From: Myxococcus hansupus
Lineage (GTDB): Bacteria > Myxococcota > Myxococcia > Myxococcales > Myxococcaceae
DNA: 64,000 bases
Reading direction: 5' to 3'
Assembly: GCF_000280925.3 (NCBI RefSeq)
Contig: NZ_CP012109.1
Span: 4,732,501-4,796,500, forward strand
Of the stretch, positions 57,998-64,000 are shown piece after piece (the stretch's first letter is position 1; every line of letters begins with the position of its first letter). A program made the position numbers and the translations under genes. Below the pieces are notes generated by a model. That model was not told where the DNA came from. It worked only from the letters and a program-made list of their open reading frames with translations, and made no database searches.

Positions 57998-59116
57998 TCA
58001 GACCAACTCCGCCATGGCCGCTGGGGAGAAGTCCCTCAGCGCGGTGTGGTCGCCCGTGCGAACCTTGGTCACCCACAGCGGGTCACTGAGAATCGCGCGG
58101 CCGACCGCAATCAGGTCGAACTCACCGCGCTCCATCCGCCGCACCAGGGCGTCCAGACCGACCACCGACGAACCCTTCCCGCCAAAGGCGCCCAGGAAGT
58201 CGCCCGACAAGCCCACCGAGCCCACCGAGATGACCGCCGCGCCCGTCAGCTTCTTGGCCCATCCGGCGAAGTTGAGGCCTTCCTCACCGTCAATCTCCGG
58301 GAACTCCGGCACCCAGAAACGGCGCTGCGAGCAGTGCAGCACGTCCACGCCGGCCTCCACGAGCGGAACCAGCCAGTCAGCCATGGCGTCCGGCGTGGTG
58401 GCCAGGCGTGCGGGCAGCTCCTGCTGCTTCCACTGGCTGATGCGCAGGATGAGCGGGAAGTCGGGCCCCACCGCCTTCCGCACGGCGGAGACCACCTCGG
58501 AGGCGAAGCGAGCACGCTCGCGCAGCGTCGCGCCGCCGTAGCGGTCCTCGCGCAGGTTGGTGCCACTCCAGAAGAACTGGTCGATGAGGTAGCCGTGGGC
58601 GCCGTGGAGCTCTGCCACGTCGAAGCCCAGGCGTTGGGCGTCCGCGGCGGCCCGGGCGAAGGCCGCGATGGTGTCCGCGATGTCCTCGTCGCTCATCGCC
58701 ACGCCGCGCGGCTCACCCGGCGCGTTCAGGCCCGACGGACTCTCGACCGGGGCCCCCGGGCTCCACCCTCGCGGGCTGGCGGTGGCGCCGGTGTGCCAGA
58801 GCTGAGGGCCCATCCGGCCACCGGCCGCATGCACCGCCTCAATCACCTCCGCCCACCCGCGCAGCGCCGCTTCCCCGTGAAAGAGCGGGATGCCGCCGTC
58901 GTTGCGCGAGGCCGGGCGGTCAATCACCGTGCCCTCGGACAGAATCAACCCGACGCCATCCTCGGCGCGGCGCCGGTAGTAAAGCGCGTTCGCCGCCCCT
59001 GGGATGCCCTCCGGCGCGGACATTCGCGTCATCGGCGCCATCACGATGCGGTTGGCGAGTTCGAGCGACTTCAGCCGGAAGGGCTGGAACAGGATGTCAG
59101 TGGACGCTGCGGACAT
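57998..59116 (-). CDS. Old-yellow-enzyme family NADH:flavin oxidoreductase
   Basis: 372 residues. FMN TIM barrel with LANRIVMAPMTRMSA, the substrate motif HGAHGYLIDQFFW (HxxH replaced by HGAH), REDRYGG, and ISVGSVG and LIAVGRAILSDP for the phosphate site. Reduces activated alkenes. ATG 59116 is the start; 61 further in-frame residues upstream overlap the HxlR gene and are not real. Divergent from HxlR, its likely regulator. Confidence 0.92.
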   Translation of the reverse strand: MSAASTDILFQPFRLKSLELANRIVMAPMTRMSAPEGIPGAANALYYRRRAEDGVGLILSEGTVIDRPASRNDGGIPLFHGEAALRGWAEVIEAVHAAGGRMGPQLWHTGATASPRGWSPGAPVESPSGLNAPGEPRGVAMSDEDIADTIAAFARAAADAQRLGFDVAELHGAHGYLIDQFFWSGTNLREDRYGGATLRERARFASEVVSAVRKAVGPDFPLILRISQWKQQELPARLATTPDAMADWLVPLVEAGVDVLHCSQRRFWVPEFPEIDGEEGLNFAGWAKKLTGAAVISVGSVGLSGDFLGAFGGKGSSVVGLDALVRRMERGEFDLIAVGRAILSDPLWVTKVRTGDHTALRDFSPAAMAELV

Positions 59117-59147
59117 GGGGACATGCGCTCCGTGTTGGGTTGCGCAA

Positions 59148-59168
59148 TAGGTATCGGGAAGATACTTA
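59148..59168. promoter_or_regulatory. Inverted repeat, probable HxlR operator
   Basis: TAGGTATC and GATACTTA flank GGGAA, 7 of 8 positions symmetric, in the 68-bp gap between the oxidoreductase and HxlR starts. HxlR-type regulators bind such short palindromes beside their own genes. Confidence 0.65.
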
Positions 59169-59184
59169 GAATCAAGGAGGCACC

Positions 59185-59610
59185 TTGAATCGCCCAGGTA
59201 TCCCCATGGAAACCTTTCCCACCCCGTGCCAACTGAAGGTCTTCTCGGCGGACTGCCCCAGTCGCCTGCTCTTCGACCAGGTCGCCGACAAGTGGTCAAT
59301 GATGGTGCTGGCGATTCTGGGCGATGGGCCCCATCGATTCAACGCCATCCGCCGCCGCATGGAAGGCGTCACCCAGAAGGCGTTGACGCAGTGCCTGCGG
59401 CGCCTCGAGCGCAACGGCCTCATCGACCGCCGCATCATCCCGGTCTCTCCCATTGGCGTGGAGTACACGCTGACGCCGCTGGGCCGTTCGCTGCTGGGCC
59501 CCTTCAAGGCGCTGTACGCCTGGATGTACGCGAACATCCCGCAGGTCGAGCAGGCCCGGCGGGCTTACGACCAACGAACCGTGGCCCAAGGCCAGGACGA
59601 AGCCGCCTGA
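59185..59610 (+). CDS. HxlR-family transcriptional regulator
   Basis: 141 residues. Winged helix with DQVADKWSMMVLAILGDGPHRFNAIRRRMEGVTQKALTQCLRRLERNGLI. Conserved N-terminal Cys (SADCPSR) suits thiol or electrophile sensing. TTG 59185 sits 5 bases after AAGGAGG, so it is preferred to ATG 59206. Paired with the oxidoreductase as in known quinone/electrophile response modules. Confidence 0.9.
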   Translation: MNRPGIPMETFPTPCQLKVFSADCPSRLLFDQVADKWSMMVLAILGDGPHRFNAIRRRMEGVTQKALTQCLRRLERNGLIDRRIIPVSPIGVEYTLTPLGRSLLGPFKALYAWMYANIPQVEQARRAYDQRTVAQGQDEAA

Positions 59611-59703
59611 CCTCGCGCGAGCAAAGTGCGCGGTGTCCGTCACACCCGCATGCGAATCTCCGCGCCGCGCCATCTCCGCCGCCCCTTCAGAGGTCGTCCG
59701 TCC

Positions 59704-60651
59704 ATGTCCCCTTCGTACCGCGTCCCGCGCGCGCTGGCTGTTGCCGTCCTCCCGCTCCTTTCCGCCTGCGCCTCTCCCCCCGAATGCACGGAGAACCGCG
59801 ACTGTGCCTCACGAGGGCCAGACATCGTCTGCGTCGACGAGCTCTGCGTTCAGGCCGCCGCCCCCGACGCGGGAACCAAAGACGCTGGAACGGAGGACGC
59901 GGGCACGGAGGACGCGGGGGGCGTTGACCCGGAACCACCGGACGCGGGCACGGACGAGGAGGGTGGCGGAACGGATGCGGGCGCGGGGGATGCCGGTGCG
60001 CTGGATTCGGGTACGGATGGCGGCAGCTCCGCTCCGGAGGCCTCGCTGCGCATCACCGAGATCAATCCCGACAGGCAGCAGGACCTCATTGAGCTGGTGG
60101 CGGTCACCGGCGGCACGCTGACGGGCATCGTCCTCGAGGAACTCACCAACTCCGGCTTCAGGTTCACCTTCCCGCAGGGTTATTCGGTGGAGACGGGAGA
60201 CGTCGTGGTGCTCCACCTCGGGGGCGCGTGCACCGATGCGCCCGGGAACCCGGGCTCCTGTGGACAAACCGCGCCCTTCACCGGCCGCGCCTGGGACTTC
60301 AGCACGCCCGGCTCGCTGAGCTACTCGGGCAAGGTCTTCGAGCTGTTCGCCTCCAATGGCGCGCCCGTGGATGGCGTTCCCTTCGTCCGAGCCTCGGGAG
60401 AGATGCCCACCAACCTCGCCGCCGCCGTGCAGCGCCTGCAGGCGGACCGCGTCTGGGACCCCACGCCCTGCATCCATAACCTCGACTCGCAGTTCGCCCG
60501 CGACCGCTACTGCCGGAACATCGCCGTGGACTGGTCCAACCTCGACGCGAACTCCAGCGTCATGCGCATCGCTGGAAGCTCACCGCTGGCAACACCCGGA
60601 GCGAAAACGCAGTGGAGCGGCCCACTGCCTTCTCGCTGGGGGACGTACTGA
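59704..60651 (+). CDS. Lipoprotein with lamin-tail-like domain
   Basis: 315 residues from ATG 59704. Lipobox LLSACAS, a Cys-rich segment (CTENRDCAS, CVDELCV), an Asp/Ala/Gly/Thr linker with DAGTEDAG repeats, then a domain starting LRITEINPDRQQDLIELVA and continuing FPQGYSVETGDVVVLHLGG, which resembles bacterial lamin-tail (LTD) domains. Common in myxobacterial outer-surface lipoproteins. ATG 59626 would hide the signal peptide. Confidence 0.8.
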   Translation: MSPSYRVPRALAVAVLPLLSACASPPECTENRDCASRGPDIVCVDELCVQAAAPDAGTKDAGTEDAGTEDAGGVDPEPPDAGTDEEGGGTDAGAGDAGALDSGTDGGSSAPEASLRITEINPDRQQDLIELVAVTGGTLTGIVLEELTNSGFRFTFPQGYSVETGDVVVLHLGGACTDAPGNPGSCGQTAPFTGRAWDFSTPGSLSYSGKVFELFASNGAPVDGVPFVRASGEMPTNLAAAVQRLQADRVWDPTPCIHNLDSQFARDRYCRNIAVDWSNLDANSSVMRIAGSSPLATPGAKTQWSGPLPSRWGTY

Positions 60652-60712
60652 GCTGGAGCGGACCCCCTTCCTTGGAAGCGGGGTCCGCCCGCCACTGCCT
60701 CCGCACGTGGGC

Positions 60713-62098
60713 TCAGGAGGTGGGATGGCCTCCGATGACGAACGACATGTTGTCAACCCAGGCATCCCACTTCATCTCGTAGCCAATCCACCCCATCCCC
60801 GTCTGAAACACCTCCGAGGTGTTGTCGCCGTCGCCGTCCCGGCCGCCAACCTTCAGCGAGTTGCCCTTGTTGGTGATGAACTCGAGCTGGCAGACGTACT
60901 TGTCGTGCTTGACGATGATCTTCTCGAAGTACTCGTCGATGCCGCACACGAGCTGACCGCCGGTGCCCCCGTTGTCACTCGGGTTCAAGCGGAAGATGCC
61001 CAGCTTCTTGGCGTCATCCGTGCCGCTGATCGACTCCCAGTGAAGACGATTGGAGTACTTCACCTGGATGCCGTCGATGAACTTGCACGCGGCGACGCGC
61101 ACGCCAGAGATGAGCCCATGCCTGGCGTTCCCGGTGCCAGGCTGGAGCATGGAGTGCTGCCACTTTCCCCCCTCGCCACCGAACTTCCGCACGTGGGTGG
61201 ACAGCGTCTTCTCCGCATCCCACGCCTCGATGGCATCGAGGTACAGCGTCCCCACCGCGGCGTCGGCGCGAATCGTCTCCAGAATCCTCGCGTCCACGGG
61301 GGCCAGGTCGGTCACGTCGCGGGCCACACCGTGCTTCACCTCGGCGAAGCCCTCGTGCCGCGCGTCCCAGATGGGCCGGCGAGCCGCCTCCCCCTTCCCT
61401 TCGCACAGGTCCGTCCAACGGAAGGAGTACACGCCCAGCTTTTCGCCATCCGCGAGAGTGGTCCGATGGTCGAGCGAGCTCTCGATGTCACAAACGGAGA
61501 GGTTGGCCAAGACGCCCGTCCGCTTCATGGCGGATTGATTGCTGATCGCCATGACCGCGGCCCCCGCGGCCGTTCCCGCGGCGGTCGTCATCGCGCCCAC
61601 GAGGTAGGCCGCGATCGCCGCCTTCGACCCGGGCTCCGGCAAGCAGACCAGGAGGGCAACCGCCATGACTCCGGCAACGAAGCCCACCTGCGAGGCGATG
61701 GCCATGCCAGGGTCGGGCTCATCGAAGGAGGCGCCAATCGTGTAATAGACCTGGCCGCACGGCAGGTCACACGACTCGCCGGGACGCAAGAAGACCCAGT
61801 TCAACGCCACGGTCTGCTCGGTGTAGAGCCACAGGTCGTGCACCGTCTTGTTTCGCAGACAGAGGCCCGAGCCACTCGAAATCGTGCCCGCGCCCGCCGT
61901 CAGCGCGCTCGGGAGCGTGTTGGCCGGAGAGGACGGTACCGGTTGGCTCCTGCGGGTTGGCTTGGCGTGCACCACCTTCGCACCGAAGGGCGCCAGACAG
62001 AAGTCGCAGTGCGTCTGGCTCTTGGCATTGTGATTCGAGCACCGTTGGCACGTCCAATCGTCCGCATGCGTCTTCTCGTTACGAATCCATTTCGCCAT
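60713..62098 (-). CDS. RanBP2-type zinc finger, membrane segment and jacalin-like lectin protein
   Basis: 461 residues. Residues 14-36 (DWTCQRCSNHNAKSQTHCDFC) are a RanBP2-type zinc finger with Cys17, 20, 31 and 34. Two hydrophobic stretches (about 143-168 and 172-197) may be membrane helices. The C-terminal 110 residues resemble a jacalin-type lectin (VCGIDEYFEKIIVKHDKYVCQLEFITNKGN). The middle part (VYSFRWTDLCEG) is unassigned. The finger may contact RNA or protein inside while the lectin binds sugars; topology is unclear. Confidence 0.75.
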   Translation of the reverse strand: MAKWIRNEKTHADDWTCQRCSNHNAKSQTHCDFCLAPFGAKVVHAKPTRRSQPVPSSPANTLPSALTAGAGTISSGSGLCLRNKTVHDLWLYTEQTVALNWVFLRPGESCDLPCGQVYYTIGASFDEPDPGMAIASQVGFVAGVMAVALLVCLPEPGSKAAIAAYLVGAMTTAAGTAAGAAVMAISNQSAMKRTGVLANLSVCDIESSLDHRTTLADGEKLGVYSFRWTDLCEGKGEAARRPIWDARHEGFAEVKHGVARDVTDLAPVDARILETIRADAAVGTLYLDAIEAWDAEKTLSTHVRKFGGEGGKWQHSMLQPGTGNARHGLISGVRVAACKFIDGIQVKYSNRLHWESISGTDDAKKLGIFRLNPSDNGGTGGQLVCGIDEYFEKIIVKHDKYVCQLEFITNKGNSLKVGGRDGDGDNTSEVFQTGMGWIGYEMKWDAWVDNMSFVIGGHPTS

Positions 62099-62318
62099 GG
62101 CTATCGCCTCCGATGGGTGGGTGATTGGCGCCGTGGCGAGTGCCCCAGCGCCGCGCCATCACGCTTGAGCACGTGACGTGCCAGACATGTCCGGCCACGA
62201 CGGCTCGGAGCGGGTTTCCCCTTCGGGATGGCTCGACATGGCGAAGGCCCGCCACGCACGGCGGGCCGCCGACATATCGGCGGGCGCCGCCGGCACATCG
62301 GCGTAGACTGGGCCGGAC

Positions 62319-63923
62319 ATGGACGGGAAGCATCAGCGCATGAGGCGAGAGCAGGCGCCAGCGGACGCCACCACCGAGGAAAGCCCCCTTCAACGCGAGC
62401 CCAAGCCTCACGCAGAGCGCATCCCCGCGTTGACGCTGTTCGCGCACCCCAGGCCCCAGCGCGTGGGCGAGCGATTCTTGATGGAGGCGCTCACCACCGG
62501 GCGGGTGGTTGAACTCTCGCGCAACGCCCCTGACTTCACGCAGCCGAGAGCAGGCCTCGGGGGCCCCCTGGCGGACCCCTTCCTGAGCCGCAAGCCGCTG
62601 CGGTTCATCCCGGGTCCATCGGGAAGCCTTCACCTGGACCCCGGTGAAGGCAGCCAGGTCATCGTGTCGGGCGTCCCCCTCGTGTCCGCGCGGGAATTCA
62701 GCGCCCAGGAGGTCTCCGCGGGCATCGTGCTGGAACTGGGTGGACGGGTGGGACTGGTGCTTCACCAGACGGAACCGGGCGGCGGCGCCGACCGCGATGC
62801 GCTCACGATGGTGGGCACGAGCCTGGGTCTCCAACGTGTCCGCCAGCGCATCGCACAGGTAGCGCCCCTCGGCGTCCCGGTGCTCATCCGGGGTGAGACG
62901 GGCGCGGGCAAGGAGTTGATCGCGAGGGCCGTCCACGAGCGCAGCGCCCGACGGAACCAGCCCTTCATCAGTGTCAACCTGGCCGCGGTCCCCAAGGAGT
63001 TGGCGGCCTCGGAGTTGTTCGGGGCGCGCAAGGGTGCGTTCACGGGCGCGGTACGGGACCAGAAAGGGCTCTTCGTCGCCGCGAACGGAGGAACCCTCTT
63101 CCTGGACGAGGTGGGCGAGGCGCCCCCCGAGGTGCAGGTGATGCTCCTGCGCGTCCTGGAGACCGGTGAGTGCTACCCGGTGGGTTCACACAGTCCGGTG
63201 AAGGTGGACGTGCGGCTGCTCGCGGCCACGGATGCGCGGTTGGAGGCGCATATCGAAGACGGCCGGTTCAAGGCTCCGCTGCTCCACCGCCTCGCGGGGT
63301 ATGTGATTCAGGTCCCACCGCTTCGAGAACGCCGGGAAGACATTGGACTGCTCTTCCACCACTTCGCCCATGAAGAGTTGCGCGCCTTGGGCGCGGAGCA
63401 CCGGTTGACGGTGACAGATGCCCAGGCAGAACCGTGGCTGCCAGTCGGGCTGGCCTCGAGGCTGGTGCGCCATGGGTGGCCTGGCAACATCCGGCAATTG
63501 CGCAACGTGACGCGCCGGCTGATGATCGACCATCAGGACAAGCCCTGCCTCCACCTCGACCCCGAGCTCGAACGGGAGCTGGATTCGACTTCGGTGGCGA
63601 GCGAGTCCGGCCCTCCTCTCGTCCCCACGACCCTCCAGGTGAAGCGCCGCAAGGCCTCGGGCATTACCGAGGAGGAGTTGACCACCGCGCTCCGGGAATG
63701 CGCTTGGGATTTGAACCCCACCGCGGACAAGCTTGGCATCGCCCGGGCGTCGCTCTACGACTTGATTCAACGCTTCCCGAACATCCGCACCGCGGGCCGG
63801 TTGAGCGAGGCGGAGATTGCCCGATGTCATCAGGAGTGCCAGGGGGACCTGGAGGAGATGGCGCGGCGACTCGAGGTCTCACGAAAGGCGCTCGCGCGAA
63901 GGGTGAAGGAGCTGGGCCTCTAG
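62319..63923 (+). CDS. FHA-domain sigma-54-dependent activator
   Basis: 534 residues. An N-terminal FHA-like domain (about 45-155: VVELSRNAPDF, PLADPFLSRKPLRF) replaces the usual receiver. The AAA+ domain (160-400) has RGETGAGKEL, GARKGAFTGAVRD with the sigma-54-contacting loop, and FLDEVGEAPPEV. The C-terminus has a Fis-type HTH (NPTADKLGIARASLYDLI) and a second helix pair of the same type. Such proteins respond to phospho-Thr ligands, hence to Ser/Thr kinases, and recur in Myxococcus. Confidence 0.9.
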   Translation: MDGKHQRMRREQAPADATTEESPLQREPKPHAERIPALTLFAHPRPQRVGERFLMEALTTGRVVELSRNAPDFTQPRAGLGGPLADPFLSRKPLRFIPGPSGSLHLDPGEGSQVIVSGVPLVSAREFSAQEVSAGIVLELGGRVGLVLHQTEPGGGADRDALTMVGTSLGLQRVRQRIAQVAPLGVPVLIRGETGAGKELIARAVHERSARRNQPFISVNLAAVPKELAASELFGARKGAFTGAVRDQKGLFVAANGGTLFLDEVGEAPPEVQVMLLRVLETGECYPVGSHSPVKVDVRLLAATDARLEAHIEDGRFKAPLLHRLAGYVIQVPPLRERREDIGLLFHHFAHEELRALGAEHRLTVTDAQAEPWLPVGLASRLVRHGWPGNIRQLRNVTRRLMIDHQDKPCLHLDPELERELDSTSVASESGPPLVPTTLQVKRRKASGITEEELTTALRECAWDLNPTADKLGIARASLYDLIQRFPNIRTAGRLSEAEIARCHQECQGDLEEMARRLEVSRKALARRVKELGL

Positions 63924-63965
63924 AGACTGCGCTACCCTGAGCCCATTCACTCAACAGGAGCCCCC

Positions 63966-64000
63966 ATGCGCCCGAACGAAACGTCCGCCCCCGTCCACCA
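63966..64000 (+). CDS. Start of a further gene, truncated by the window
   Basis: ATG 63966 follows CAGGAG by 5 bases and opens MRPNETSAPVH. Only 11 codons are visible, so no identity can be given. It lies 42 bases after the FHA activator on the same strand. Confidence 0.5.
   Translation, partial: MRPNETSAPVH

Noticed and set aside
57998..59299. Longer start for the old-yellow-enzyme gene
   Set aside because: The extra 61 residues run antisense through the HxlR start and its ribosome-binding site and lack family similarity.

Overview
The window comes from a high-GC myxobacterium and looks like a Myxococcus chromosome. Its left part carries, in order, a spore-coat polysaccharide exporter (exoA/fdgA-like), an act-type developmental regulator operon and rel. 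This is the order I recall for M. xanthus; it was not searched. Also typical are the many Ser/Thr kinases, FHA proteins, sigma-54 activators, a TIGR02268/DUF2381 paralogue, and frequent GTG/TTG starts.

Layout. 0-4 kb: 5' end of exoA (minus) with two sigma-54-like promoters facing opposite ways, a small membrane protein, an EVE protein, a GNAT, and two tandem prephenate dehydratases convergent with DAHP synthase (aromatic amino acid block). 5-13.3 kb: TPR protein, then a minus-strand block actA (degenerate receiver and GGDEF), actB (sigma-54 response regulator), an SDR-GNAT fusion, a membrane protein and a secreted caspase-like protein with a repeat-rich C-terminus. 13.4-21 kb: glutaredoxin-like protein, DUF4388 protein, penicillin-binding transpeptidase, ABC exporter pair, TusA-like protein, a three-domain DsbA-type protein, RidA. 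21-29 kb: bifunctional Rel, two zinc-ribbon/FHA proteins flanking a Ser/Thr kinase, a 41-bp tandem repeat, a DksA-family protein and a diadenylate cyclase. Enzymes or regulators of ppGpp and c-di-AMP signalling, plus a GGDEF-derived protein, therefore sit within 17 kb. 29-36 kb: a MoxR/VWA cluster with a probable frameshift. 36-44 kb: dnaK, lipid-kinase-like protein, methyltransferase, DUF493, PhoH-type ATPase, Gre factor, then tRNA-Lys and tRNA-Glu with a strong terminator.

44.4-54 kb is an accessory region directly downstream of the tRNAs. It holds a pseudokinase, a receptor-type kinase overlapping a DUF2381 gene, and a run of decayed genes: a frameshifted lipoprotein, an AHH-nuclease toxin remnant before an intact Imm11 gene, a dead M15 peptidase, a frameshifted small protein and a broken Hint protein. 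An intact, lower-GC ribosome-recycling-factor paralogue lies among them. I rate this stand-alone RRF-like gene the most unusual object in the window.

54-64 kb returns to ordinary codon use: alpha/beta esterase, divergent TetR/DUF1304 and HxlR/old-yellow-enzyme pairs with visible inverted repeats, two surface lipoproteins, a RanBP2-zinc-finger/jacalin-like lectin protein, an FHA-sigma-54 activator, and the first codons of a further gene.

Functions are read from motifs and remembered families only; no database search was possible.
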